Positions 1-7,977 of a DNA stretch of 64,000 bases are shown one piece after another; position 1 is the stretch's first letter; each line of letters opens with the position of its first letter. The notes under the pieces were generated by a model that saw only the letters and a list, made by a program, of their open reading frames with translations, was not told the origin of the DNA and ran no database searches. The stretch spans positions 248,001-312,000 of the forward strand of contig NZ_CAMYUE010000001.1 in the NCBI RefSeq assembly GCF_947301925.1. Direction: 5' to 3'. The translations under genes and the position numbers were made by a program. The DNA comes from an uncultured Ruminococcus sp. (lineage in GTDB: Bacteria > Bacillota > Clostridia > Oscillospirales > Ruminococcaceae).

Positions 1-113
1 ATATCAAATTTCAGGATAATTGTCAAGGTGTTTTCTATCTTTTTATATAATTGGTCAATGTGCTAACTTTTTGGGGCAGAATTAGTGCAATCTGACGTTT
101 TTGCGTTAATCTG

Positions 114-142
114 TTGACTTTTATAATAATACGTGATATAAT
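114..142 (+). promoter_or_regulatory. Sigma-A type promoter for tRNA-Arg
   Basis: TTGACT at 114-119 and TATAAT at 137-142 are 17 bp apart, with an extended TG just before the -10 box. Transcription would start about 12 bases before the tRNA. Bases 1-113 are AT-rich and hold no gene I can support. Confidence 0.85.
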
Positions 143-161
143 ATTTAAGTCGTCAAAAGAT

Positions 162-238
162 GTGCTTGTAGCTCAGCTGGATAGAGTGACTGGCTACGAA
201 CCAGTAGGTCGGGGGTTCGAATCCCTCCAGGCACGCCA
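162..238 (+). tRNA. tRNA-Arg (anticodon ACG)
   Basis: The sequence folds as a cloverleaf. The acceptor strands GTGCTTG (162-168) and CAGGCAC (228-234) pair with one G-U. The anticodon loop CTACGAA reads ACG, the T-arm contains GTTCGAATC, and the 3' CCA is encoded at 236-238. The ACG anticodon is normally modified to ICG and reads CGU, CGC and CGA arginine codons. It stands alone between its own promoter and terminator. Confidence 0.96.
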
Positions 239-239
239 G

Positions 240-273
240 AAAAAGTCATGCAGATAGCATGACTTTTTCTTTT
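240..273 (+). terminator. Rho-independent terminator of tRNA-Arg
   Basis: A perfect 12-bp stem (240-251 with 257-268, arm AAAAAGTCATGC) with a 5-base loop is followed by a T-rich tract. Confidence 0.88.
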
Positions 274-275
274 TC

Positions 276-304
276 TTGACATAGACGCAGAAAACGGGTA
301 TAAT
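276..304 (+). promoter_or_regulatory. Promoter of the surface protein-sortase operon
   Basis: A consensus TTGACA (276-281) and TATAAT (299-304) are separated by 17 bp. It lies directly behind the tRNA terminator and reads into the gene at 335. Confidence 0.88.
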
Positions 305-334
305 ATATTAGTATTGATGATAGGAGGGAAAACC

Positions 335-1132
335 ATGAATAAAAGAACTATAAAGGCTTTACTATATACTTTTACTATCACAGCAGGTATGTTTGCATTT
401 TCGTTTACAGCCAATGCCACCACTGCCGATGATGTTGCGGCAGTTGCAAGATCTTACGGATATTCCGAGGAGGATATACAGGCAGGCTATAATGAATACT
501 ATTCGCATCCCGAGGATTACCCTTCCGAGAGACTGGACAGGGCTATTGCCAAGCTGCATGAAGCAGGACGTCAGATAGTAACCACAGGGCCTCAGAGCTC
601 GGAACCTGTTATTGTGACTACTACAGCTTCTGCTCCTGACGGAAACGAATCTCCTGCAACTCCTCAGAGCAGCGGTATAACCCTTACAGCAAGCGACGGA
701 ACCACCTTTACCCGTATAAGCAGGGAAGAATTCATCAAGATGTCGTATCAGCAGAAAATGGCTTATATAAGCAGCTTTACTCCTGCGCAGCAGCAGGCCA
801 TAATAGATGATCTCAGTCCCGAAGAGTACAGAAGTCTTATGAAGCAGACTCCTGCCGAGCAGAAGGTTAAGATCGTCGGTACTCTGTCGGAAGCTGCGGA
901 GGAAATGGGACTTAATATCACGGTTGACGAAATAACCGATGATTCACTTACTCTTGCTATGAGAAACGATAAGGGCGAGCTGGTCAATGTTTCAACAGCA
1001 GGTGCTTCTGTTGAGGACACAGGCTATGACAGAAGAGGCATCCTTGCTTTTGCTGGTATTCTTATCGGGTTGAGTATTTCAGCGGTGATCGTTCTTATGA
1101 AAAGAATGCGAATAAAAGGATCGGAGAATTAA
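335..1132 (+). CDS. Secreted membrane-anchored protein of unknown function, upstream of a sortase
   Basis: This 265-residue protein has an N-terminal signal segment (Lys/Arg then a hydrophobic stretch, likely cleaved near ANA-T). A Ser/Thr/Pro-rich middle follows, then a helical region rich in Gln and Glu, and one C-terminal membrane helix ending in a short basic tail. The start at 335 is chosen because AGGAGG lies at 322-327 with a 7-base spacer; an in-frame TTG at 314 lies upstream of that site. The stop touches the start of the sortase gene, so the two are co-translated. The tail resembles a sortase-substrate anchor in having a hydrophobic helix plus positive charges, but I see no LPXTG-like motif before it. 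Family and function are not recognised; it may be a partner or substrate of the sortase. Confidence 0.85.
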   Translation: MNKRTIKALLYTFTITAGMFAFSFTANATTADDVAAVARSYGYSEEDIQAGYNEYYSHPEDYPSERLDRAIAKLHEAGRQIVTTGPQSSEPVIVTTTASAPDGNESPATPQSSGITLTASDGTTFTRISREEFIKMSYQQKMAYISSFTPAQQQAIIDDLSPEEYRSLMKQTPAEQKVKIVGTLSEAAEEMGLNITVDEITDDSLTLAMRNDKGELVNVSTAGASVEDTGYDRRGILAFAGILIGLSISAVIVLMKRMRIKGSEN

Positions 1133-1822
1133 ATGAGTAACAAAAGTAAAAAAGACAGTGCATTGATCCATATAGCTACTCCTTTCGTTCTGCTTGCTCT
1201 TTGTATAGGTCTTTTCATGATAGCAATGATAAAACCTTCAGACAAGATCAGGATGTATCTCAATCTTGCGTTTATGGACAGTCTTAAAACCACGCCGGAA
1301 GCCGTGGGGACAGGACTTGTAGTACGCGACAATGAGATCATCAGTGATTATGAAGGGGAGACATCTGATACAGGAGAGTTCATTCGCCCGAAATTCGGCG
1401 AAATGTATGCGATGATGGAGTGCTCTGCGTTTGATATCACAATCCCTGTGTACTGGGGAAGCAATTCGGAACTGTTTGAACGAGGCGCCTGTCAGTCATC
1501 CGGCTCTGTTATTATAGGCGATAAGGGCAATACAGTCATCAGCGCTCACGTTGATACCTTCTTTTCAGAGCTAAATAAGCTGAAGAAAGGCGACACTGTT
1601 ACATTAAAGACCAATTACGGCACATTTGTGTATATAGTCAAGGAACAGATAAGCTTTAATAAGAAGGACGGAAAGTTTGTTGCACCTTCCGAAGACACAA
1701 AGCTTACACTTTATACCTGTAAGCGCGATATTCTTGGAAACGCAGATGAGAGGACAGGAGTTATCTGCGAGCTTGACGAGAAAAGATTTTACAAAAGCGC
1801 AGGGGAGGGGAGCTCAAATTGA
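1133..1822 (+). CDS. Sortase family cysteine transpeptidase
   Basis: Sortases cut a sorting signal on secreted proteins and join them to the cell wall or to pilus subunits. The 229-residue protein has one N-terminal membrane helix (about 12-33) and an extracytoplasmic beta-barrel. The triad can be placed: His139 in ISAHVDTFF, Cys196 in LTLYTCKRD and Arg207 in ADERTGV. The TLYTC block is sortase-like, but I do not assign a class. The gene starts directly after the stop of the preceding surface protein, and the next gene overlaps it by four bases. No LPXTG substrate is encoded nearby, so its targets are either elsewhere or carry an unusual motif. Confidence 0.9.
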   Translation: MSNKSKKDSALIHIATPFVLLALCIGLFMIAMIKPSDKIRMYLNLAFMDSLKTTPEAVGTGLVVRDNEIISDYEGETSDTGEFIRPKFGEMYAMMECSAFDITIPVYWGSNSELFERGACQSSGSVIIGDKGNTVISAHVDTFFSELNKLKKGDTVTLKTNYGTFVYIVKEQISFNKKDGKFVAPSEDTKLTLYTCKRDILGNADERTGVICELDEKRFYKSAGEGSSN

Positions 1823-2715
1823 AAAAAGTCAGCACTTATCTTCCCTCACTTATCATATCTGTAATATTTGTGTTTCTTCTTATAGCCAGTTCTGCTCTGC
1901 TGCTTGTGGATATCAACATATCCTCTTCAAAGCTGAAGAATCTTGCAGCAAAGAATGATCTTGAGTCAAAGATCTATACAGAGCTCAATAAATACTATAC
2001 GGACAAGTATAATACTACCGGAATACCTGCCGATGTTTTGATGTCATCTATTAGCAACTCCTACCTGAAACGTGTTGAAGAGGTCTATATAGATGCGGCT
2101 TTTGATGCTCTTGGTGAAAACGGAAAAATGAGCGTCAGGATACCGGGCAACACAATGCTTGAAGAAAACCTGGATCAGTTTTTCAACGATTTCGCCGATG
2201 AAAACAACTATGAAAAGGATGATAACTTTGAGCTGAAGCTCCGCAGTACAAAAGACGCTGCATATAAGACAATAGGCTCATACTGTGATGTTTATAAGTT
2301 TTCGGCTATGAGTGACCACGGAGTTCTTTCCAAGCTTTCAGGTATATATAGATACCGTATTCCTGCTACGGCAGCTGTATTAACGTCAGCAGCGGTAATG
2401 ATTATTCTTCTTGTGATAATAAACCGCAAAAAGAAGGTAACTACTCTGTATTGGTGCGGCATTTCAGCTATTATTTCGGGTATACTCGGCGGAGCTCCAA
2501 GCATTTACCTTATAGCAACCAGATACTTTGACTCGTTTTCTATAAAGCAGGCACCTGTTTTTGCAGCGTTTACAAGTGCAATGTATAAGTATACAGAAGC
2601 TTTTATGGCTGTACAGATGGCTCTTATAGTTGTTGGGATCTCGCTGGTTGTGATCTATGGCGTAACTCACGAAAAGAAAAAATATCCTGACACTAAACCT
2701 ACAGATATAAGCTAA
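1819..2715 (+). CDS. Integral membrane protein of unknown function in the sortase operon
   Basis: The protein has 298 residues, with one N-terminal membrane helix, an extracytoplasmic region of about 140 residues, and three C-terminal helices separated by short loops. It starts with TTG at 1819; the purine-rich GGGGAGGGG at 1802-1810 is the ribosome binding site. TTGA overlaps the sortase stop, so translation is probably coupled. I do not recognise the family. Its position suggests a membrane partner of the sortase or a sensor of the surface process it serves (inference). Confidence 0.82.
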   Translation: MKKVSTYLPSLIISVIFVFLLIASSALLLVDINISSSKLKNLAAKNDLESKIYTELNKYYTDKYNTTGIPADVLMSSISNSYLKRVEEVYIDAAFDALGENGKMSVRIPGNTMLEENLDQFFNDFADENNYEKDDNFELKLRSTKDAAYKTIGSYCDVYKFSAMSDHGVLSKLSGIYRYRIPATAAVLTSAAVMIILLVIINRKKKVTTLYWCGISAIISGILGGAPSIYLIATRYFDSFSIKQAPVFAAFTSAMYKYTEAFMAVQMALIVVGISLVVIYGVTHEKKKYPDTKPTDIS

Positions 2716-2746
2716 AAAACAGCTGCAATATGCAGCTGTTTTGTTT
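2716..2746 (+). terminator. Terminator of the sortase operon
   Basis: Arms AAAACAGCTGCA (2716-2727) and TGCAGCTGTTTT (2731-2742) form a hairpin followed by further T residues. Confidence 0.88.
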
Positions 2747-2769
2747 TAAAAGATATTCTTTATAAAATA

Positions 2770-2799
2770 TTGACAATCGTTATTGAATAATGATATAAT
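2770..2799 (+). promoter_or_regulatory. Promoter of the aquaporin gene
   Basis: TTGACA (2770-2775) and TATAAT (2794-2799) are 18 bp apart, with TG before the -10. The inverted repeat TCGGT-AATA-ACCGA at 2807-2820 falls at the predicted 5' end of the mRNA and could be a protective stem-loop or an operator. Confidence 0.85.
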
Positions 2800-2845
2800 A
2801 GTTTTATCGGTAATAACCGAATAAAAACAATAAGGAGGCATTTTT

Positions 2846-3643
2846 ATGGAATCAATCAAAAAGTACATTGCAGAAGTCATAGGTACATTTGTGCTCGTTC
2901 TTCTTGGCTGCGGAACAGCTATGCTTGTAGGCTGTGACTCGGCAAACGGAGGAGGTTATATCCTGACTGCTCTGGCGTTCGGACTTGTAATTGTCGGAAT
3001 GGCATACTGTATAGGAAATATCTCGGGATGTCACATTAACCCTGCCGTTTCTCTTGGAGTTTTTCTTACAGGAGGAATGACACTCACAGATTTTATCGGT
3101 TATGTTGTTTCACAGTGCGTTGGAGCTATCGCAGGTGCAGGAATGCTCAAAGCGATATTCAGTTTAGGTGATGTAACGGATAAAACAGGCGGCTACGGTG
3201 CAAACGGTCTTGCAAATGTCAACGGAAGCTACGGCGCAGGAATTCTTGTTGAGATCCTTCTTACTTTTATTTTTGTAATGACCATTCTCGGCGTAACCTC
3301 AAAGAAGGCGAATCACGGTTCATTCGGAGGTCTCATCATTGGTCTTACACTTACACTTGTGCATATCTTTGGCATAGGTCTTACAGGTACTTCGGTAAAT
3401 CCTGCAAGAAGCCTCGGACCCGCACTTTTAGCTGGCGGAGATGCTCTCAGTGATCTGTGGGTATTTATAGTTGGTCCGTTTGTAGGAGCTGTTCTTGCAG
3501 CTGTTATTTATAAGTTCCTTGAAACTGCTAACGCAAGCACGAAACCGGCTGCTGAAAAAACTGCACCTGTAAAGGTAACACCCGCAGCAGCTAAAACGCC
3601 GACTCACTCAAAGAACAATTCAAATAAAAAGAAAAAGAAGTAA
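2846..3643 (+). CDS. AqpZ-type aquaporin
   Basis: This 265-residue membrane channel of the MIP family has six membrane helices and both NPA boxes (65-67 in HINPAV and 185-187 in SVNPARS). The selectivity filter can be read by comparison with E. coli AqpZ: Phe45, His173, Thr182 and Arg188. That is the narrow water-channel set rather than the glycerol-facilitator set, so water flux is the best prediction. The C-terminus is an unusual tail rich in Ala, Thr and Lys ending in a run of lysines, likely cytoplasmic. AAGGAGG at 2832-2838 sets the start. The gene has its own promoter and terminator. Confidence 0.93.
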   Translation: MESIKKYIAEVIGTFVLVLLGCGTAMLVGCDSANGGGYILTALAFGLVIVGMAYCIGNISGCHINPAVSLGVFLTGGMTLTDFIGYVVSQCVGAIAGAGMLKAIFSLGDVTDKTGGYGANGLANVNGSYGAGILVEILLTFIFVMTILGVTSKKANHGSFGGLIIGLTLTLVHIFGIGLTGTSVNPARSLGPALLAGGDALSDLWVFIVGPFVGAVLAAVIYKFLETANASTKPAAEKTAPVKVTPAAAKTPTHSKNNSNKKKKK

Positions 3644-3650
3644 AATTTAT

Positions 3651-3680
3651 GGACTCCCAATATCACGGGAGTCCTTTTTA
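3651..3680 (+). terminator. Terminator of the aquaporin gene
   Basis: GGACTCCC (3651-3658) pairs with GGGAGTCC (3667-3674) and is followed by five T residues. Confidence 0.88.
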
Positions 3681-3692
3681 TATTATGTATCC

Positions 3693-3721
3693 TTGAATTT
3701 ATTAGAGGAAAGTGGTATAAT
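3693..3721 (+). promoter_or_regulatory. Promoter of the Nudix-recombinase operon
   Basis: TTGAAT (3693-3698) and TATAAT (3716-3721) are 17 bp apart with an extended TGG. The leader of about 70 bases includes a small hairpin CCAAA/TTTGG (3752-3767). Confidence 0.78.
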
Positions 3722-3800
3722 AACAGTAATGAAAAAACAGATAGAGTTTCACCAAATCAAAGTTTGGCGAAAGTTTGTATACTTTTTACAGGAGAAAATT

Positions 3801-4316
3801 ATGAAACAGCTTTTTGTTATGGATATGAAAGATTACGATGACAGCTTCACAAGATTTGTTCGTCCTTCGGTAAGAGGCGTAATTATTACCGAAGGAACGA
3901 TAGCTATGGTTTACAGCAAGAAACATGATTACTATAAGTTTCCCGGCGGTGGCATTGAAAAAAATGAAGACAAGTTATCCGCGCTTAAACGCGAGTTGCT
4001 TGAAGAAACCGGTCTTACTCTGATTGAAGATTCTGTAAAGGAATTGGGTTCAGTCCTGCGTATCCAGAAAAGCCGTTTTGCTGAAAACGAGATCTTTGAA
4101 CAGGAAAACTATTATTATCTGTGTGATGTGCATGATAACATAACTGATCAGGAATTGGATAAATATGAGCTTGATGAAGGGTTCACTCTTGAATATGTCT
4201 CCCCCAAACACGCTATAGCTGTTAATCGTACTCATATACACGGAGATTACGATGAAATGCTTATTGAGCGAGAAGCCAGAGTTATCGAGTATTTATGTGA
4301 GAAAGGATTTATATGA
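3801..4316 (+). CDS. Nudix hydrolase
   Basis: Nudix enzymes cleave nucleoside diphosphates linked to another moiety, often for nucleotide sanitising. The full Nudix box spans residues 50-72, with the metal-binding core REL-L-EETGL and Glu56 at the correct distance. I place the start at the ATG at 3801, behind AGGAGA at 3790-3795, giving 171 residues. The frame stays open upstream to a TTG at 3693, but that codon is part of the -35 box and cannot be translated from this promoter. The last four bases overlap the recombinase start (ATGA). The substrate cannot be predicted. Confidence 0.88.
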   Translation: MKQLFVMDMKDYDDSFTRFVRPSVRGVIITEGTIAMVYSKKHDYYKFPGGGIEKNEDKLSALKRELLEETGLTLIEDSVKELGSVLRIQKSRFAENEIFEQENYYYLCDVHDNITDQELDKYELDEGFTLEYVSPKHAIAVNRTHIHGDYDEMLIEREARVIEYLCEKGFI

Positions 4317-5302
4317 AAAATTTTAACAATGAATCTAATCCCGAATTCTTAAACGAATATCTTGTACATATAAAGATAGTAAAGCTTCTTTCACAGCGCA
4401 CTATCGAGGAATATTACACAGATATCAGGCTTTTCCTAAGATATATATATGAGAATAATCATGAGACCGGCAAAGCTATCGAGGATATTGATATTCGTGA
4501 TATGACTACAGCCGAACTCAGGAAAATCACTGTTTCAGATATCTATAACTTCATTTTTTATACGTCTGATGAGCGAAATAATAAGGATCGTGCACGCTAC
4601 AGAAAAATCTCATCCCTCAGGAGCTTTTTTAAGTATCTCGAAAATGTTGCTCATATTATTGATGAAAATCCTACAAAGGATCTTGACGTGCCTGTACCGA
4701 AGGCTTCCCTGCCTAAGTTCCTTTCACTCAATGAAAGCCTCAGATTGCTTTCTACAGCAGATAGTGCTGATTCAAAACGTGATTATTGTATCATAACACT
4801 GTTTCTCAATTGTGGTATGCGTCTCAGTGAGCTTGTAGGTATCAATATTAAGGATATTGACTTCTATGAGAACAGACTGAAGGTTCTCGGAAAACGCAGT
4901 AAGGAACGTATGGTATATCTCAACCCTGCCTGCATCGATGCACTTAACAAATACCTTGTTATTAGAAGGGATAATCCGAAAGCTGCAGATGAGCCTGCAC
5001 TGTTTATAAGCAATCAGAACAGACGCATCTCTAAACGCCGTGTGCAGCAGATCGTTGAGGAGACCCTGCGGAAGGCCGGTCTTGACGGCAAGGGCATAAC
5101 TACACATAAGCTACGGCACACTGCTGCTACACTTATGTATCAGTACGGTGATGCAGATGTGCTTACTCTGAAAGAGCTTCTTGGCCACGAAAGTACAGCT
5201 ACAACGGAGATTTACACTCATCTTAACAACGAAAACGTGCGCAATGCTGTTGAAAGCAATCCGCTGGCGAAAGTGACCTCGGAAAACAAAGAGGATAAAT
5301 AA
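4313..5302 (+). CDS. Tyrosine recombinase, XerC/XerD-like
   Basis: This 329-residue recombinase has an N-terminal SAM-like core-binding domain (about 10-115) and a C-terminal catalytic domain. All catalytic residues can be placed: Arg170, Lys194, His265, Arg268, His292 and nucleophile Tyr301. There is no integrase-type arm-binding domain, no att repeat and no mobile-element cargo nearby, so a housekeeping role in chromosome dimer resolution is more likely than an integrase role (inference). AAAGGA precedes the ATG, which overlaps the Nudix stop. Whether it is the XerC or XerD equivalent cannot be decided from sequence alone. Confidence 0.88.
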   Translation: MKNFNNESNPEFLNEYLVHIKIVKLLSQRTIEEYYTDIRLFLRYIYENNHETGKAIEDIDIRDMTTAELRKITVSDIYNFIFYTSDERNNKDRARYRKISSLRSFFKYLENVAHIIDENPTKDLDVPVPKASLPKFLSLNESLRLLSTADSADSKRDYCIITLFLNCGMRLSELVGINIKDIDFYENRLKVLGKRSKERMVYLNPACIDALNKYLVIRRDNPKAADEPALFISNQNRRISKRRVQQIVEETLRKAGLDGKGITTHKLRHTAATLMYQYGDADVLTLKELLGHESTATTEIYTHLNNENVRNAVESNPLAKVTSENKEDK

Positions 5303-5325
5303 TCCTTAAAATAGCTCTTTTTCTG

Positions 5326-5354
5326 TTGCAAAATCCTTTGTTTTGTAGTATAAT
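5326..5354 (+). promoter_or_regulatory. Promoter of the asnB-HD-pyrB operon
   Basis: TTGCAA (5326-5331) and TATAAT (5349-5354) are 17 bp apart. Confidence 0.8.
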
Positions 5355-5398
5355 ATTTTGGGAGATTTAATAGATAGAAAAACGGAGGTAACACATTT

Positions 5399-7270
5399 AT
5401 GTGTGGAATCGTTGGCTTTACGAATAATGTAGGCAATGCTGATGAAGTGCTCGGAAAAATGATGGATCGTATACGACACAGAGGTCCTGACGCTGAGGGC
5501 AGATATATAGATGATAATATCGCGCTCGGCCACCGTCGTCTTAGTATAATCGACATCAGTTCAAGCGGTGATCAGCCCATTTTCAATGAAGATAATTCGC
5601 TGGTTATCATTTTTAACGGCGAGATATACAATTACATGGAAATTCGTGAAAAGCTTGTTGCTTCGGGACACAGCTTCAGAACCAACACAGATACAGAAGT
5701 GCTTATACACGGATATGAGGAATATGGTGTTAAGCTTCTGGAAATGCTTCGCGGTATGTTTTCCTTTGTTATATGGGATAAAAATAAAAAGGAACTCTTT
5801 GGCGCGAGAGACTTCTTCGGCATTAAACCTCTTTATTATGCCAATATGAACGGAACTCTCATGTTTGGTTCAGAGATAAAAAGCTTTCTTGAGCATCCTG
5901 CTTTTGTCAAGGAGCTTAACACGTCAGCTCTTGAGAATTACCTCACCTTCCAGTACTCCCCTACCTCAGAAACATTTTTTAAAAATGTTTACAAGCTTCC
6001 GCCTGCGCATTATTTCATTTTTAAAGACGGCAGGTTCGAGGCCAAGCGCTACTGGGACGTTCATTTCAACGCTGACGACTGCCCCAAGCTCGATGACTGG
6101 GTCAATATGATATCCGATACCTTCCATAATTCTGTTGAAGCTCATAAAATAGCAGATGTTGAGGTAGGTTCATTCCTTTCCAGCGGCGTTGATTCAAGTT
6201 ATGTAGCAGCTATTGCTGACGTAGACAAGACCTTTACTGTTGGCTTTGGAAGTGACGAGAAATACAATGAGATCGGCTGGGCGAAGAACTTTTCAAAGGC
6301 TATAGGCAAGGAAAACACCAGCAAGGTCATCTCTCCCGAAGAATACTGGGACAGTCTTTCCATGATACAGTACCATATGGATGAGCCTCTTGCAGATCCT
6401 TCTGCTGTTGCTCTGTATTTTGTATGTAATATAGCTTCAGACAAACTGAAGGTAGTCCTTTCCGGTGAAGGCGCAGATGAGATATTCGGCGGCTATAACG
6501 TCTACAGCGATCCTGACGGAACGTTTTATGACAAGCTTCCGAGGACGCTGAAAAGAGGCATAGGAAAGGTTGCATCAAAGCTTCCTGCTAAGCGCGGTAT
6601 CAATTTCTTTGTGCGAAAAGGCAAGGATGTTGAGGAGAGATTTATCGGCAATGCTTATATGTTTACTCCAGAGGACAGAAAGGCGTTGTTAAAGATACAG
6701 ACAGATGCTCCGGATCCTGTACAGATCACCCGTCCGTTCTATAAGAACGTAAAAAACAAGGACGATGTGACAAAAATGCAGTATCTTGATCTGCATATGT
6801 GGATGGCTGGAGATATTCTTCTCAAGGCAGATAAGATGAGTATGGCTAATTCGCTTGAACTCAGAGTTCCCTTCCTGGATAAGGAGGTAATGGCTCTTGC
6901 GGAGAAAATACCGACCAGATTCCGTGTAACTCATGATAAAGGCACTGACGAGACCAAGTATATCACCAAATATGCTATGCGTCTTGCGGCGAAAAAGGAT
7001 ACCCCCGAACAGACTGCCAAAACGGCCGCCAAAAAGAAGCTGGGCTTCCCTGTTCCTATAAGGGTATGGCTGAAGGAGGATAAGTATTACGAGCTTGTAA
7101 AGAGCTATTTTGAAAGCGAAAGCTCCGAAAAGTTCTTCAATACCGCTCCCCTGCTCAGGCTTCTTGACGAACACCGTGCAGGCAAGGCTGATAACAGCCG
7201 AAAGATCTGGACTGTTTTCATTTTCCTTGTATGGTATAAGGTCTATTTTGAAAATAACGGAAAATATTGA
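5399..7270 (+). CDS. asnB: Asparagine synthase (glutamine-hydrolysing)
   Basis: The enzyme converts aspartate, glutamine and ATP to asparagine. The class II glutaminase domain begins with the N-terminal nucleophile Cys2 (MCGIVGF) and fills about residues 1-210. The synthetase domain follows, with the PP-loop SSGVDSS at 261-267. Its 623 residues are normal for bacterial AsnB. GGAGG before the ATG fixes the start, which must be followed by Cys2. It heads an operon with an HD hydrolase (15 bases downstream) and pyrB. AsnB and PyrB both draw on the aspartate pool. Confidence 0.95.
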   Translation: MCGIVGFTNNVGNADEVLGKMMDRIRHRGPDAEGRYIDDNIALGHRRLSIIDISSSGDQPIFNEDNSLVIIFNGEIYNYMEIREKLVASGHSFRTNTDTEVLIHGYEEYGVKLLEMLRGMFSFVIWDKNKKELFGARDFFGIKPLYYANMNGTLMFGSEIKSFLEHPAFVKELNTSALENYLTFQYSPTSETFFKNVYKLPPAHYFIFKDGRFEAKRYWDVHFNADDCPKLDDWVNMISDTFHNSVEAHKIADVEVGSFLSSGVDSSYVAAIADVDKTFTVGFGSDEKYNEIGWAKNFSKAIGKENTSKVISPEEYWDSLSMIQYHMDEPLADPSAVALYFVCNIASDKLKVVLSGEGADEIFGGYNVYSDPDGTFYDKLPRTLKRGIGKVASKLPAKRGINFFVRKGKDVEERFIGNAYMFTPEDRKALLKIQTDAPDPVQITRPFYKNVKNKDDVTKMQYLDLHMWMAGDILLKADKMSMANSLELRVPFLDKEVMALAEKIPTRFRVTHDKGTDETKYITKYAMRLAAKKDTPEQTAKTAAKKKLGFPVPIRVWLKEDKYYELVKSYFESESSEKFFNTAPLLRLLDEHRAGKADNSRKIWTVFIFLVWYKVYFENNGKY

Positions 7271-7285
7271 TATACAGGAGAAATT

Positions 7286-7954
7286 ATGCCAAGTATTGTT
7301 ACTTATAAGTATATAAAGCAGAACCCCGATATAATGGAGTATATCCGCCGCGCTGACCAGGCACTGGAGGCGCTTGGTTATACCGAGCATTCATTCCCTC
7401 ACGTTGAGAGAGTTGCGCATACATCCGCAATGATACTGGAAACTCTGGGGTATGATGAAAGAATGGTGGAGCTTGCCAAGATAGCTTCCATAATGCATGA
7501 TATCGGCAATGTTATCAATCGTGTCGACCATGCACAGAGTGGTGCTGTCATGGCTTTCAGACTGCTGGATAATCTCAGTATGCCTGCCGATGAGATATGC
7601 TCTGTTATCTCCGCTATAGGAAATCACGATGAAGGTACAGGACAGCCTCTGGACGCAATTTCCGCTGCAATGATAATCGGCGACAAAACTGATGTGCGCA
7701 GGAGCCGTGTACGCAATACCGATCTGCTTACATTTGATATACACGATCGAGTGAATTACGCTGTTGAAAAATCAAATGTTACCTTCAACGAAAGCAAAAG
7801 CTCAATTATACTTGAATTGCAGATAGATACAGAGATCTCCTCTGTACTTGAGTATTTTGAGATATTTATGGAGCGTATGCTGCTGTGCAGAAGGGCGTCC
7901 AAGTTCCTTGGCGTACAGTTTGAAATGATGATAAATGACAGTAAAATACTGTAA
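7286..7954 (+). CDS. HD-domain phosphohydrolase
   Basis: This 222-residue HD-superfamily protein has the metal-binding pattern His39, His71-Asp72 (IMHDIGN), His82, His114-Asp115 and Asp133. Such domains hydrolyse phosphate esters, nucleotides or cyclic dinucleotides. There is no RelA, cGAMP-type or HD-GYP signature to narrow the substrate. It sits 15 bases after asnB and 23 bases before pyrB, with good ribosome binding sites on both sides, so it is part of that operon; a role in nucleotide metabolism is plausible but unproven. Confidence 0.85.
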   Translation: MPSIVTYKYIKQNPDIMEYIRRADQALEALGYTEHSFPHVERVAHTSAMILETLGYDERMVELAKIASIMHDIGNVINRVDHAQSGAVMAFRLLDNLSMPADEICSVISAIGNHDEGTGQPLDAISAAMIIGDKTDVRRSRVRNTDLLTFDIHDRVNYAVEKSNVTFNESKSSIILELQIDTEISSVLEYFEIFMERMLLCRRASKFLGVQFEMMINDSKIL

Positions 7955-7977
7955 ATAAATACAACGGAGGTTCAAAT

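Noticed and set aside
3693..3800. Longer N-terminus for the Nudix hydrolase from a TTG at 3693
   Set aside because: The TTG is the -35 box of the gene's own promoter, and a proper ribosome binding site precedes 3801.
4313..5302. Phage or transposon integrase
   Set aside because: No att repeats, no phage or conjugation genes and no tRNA adjacent; the protein looks like a housekeeping Xer recombinase.
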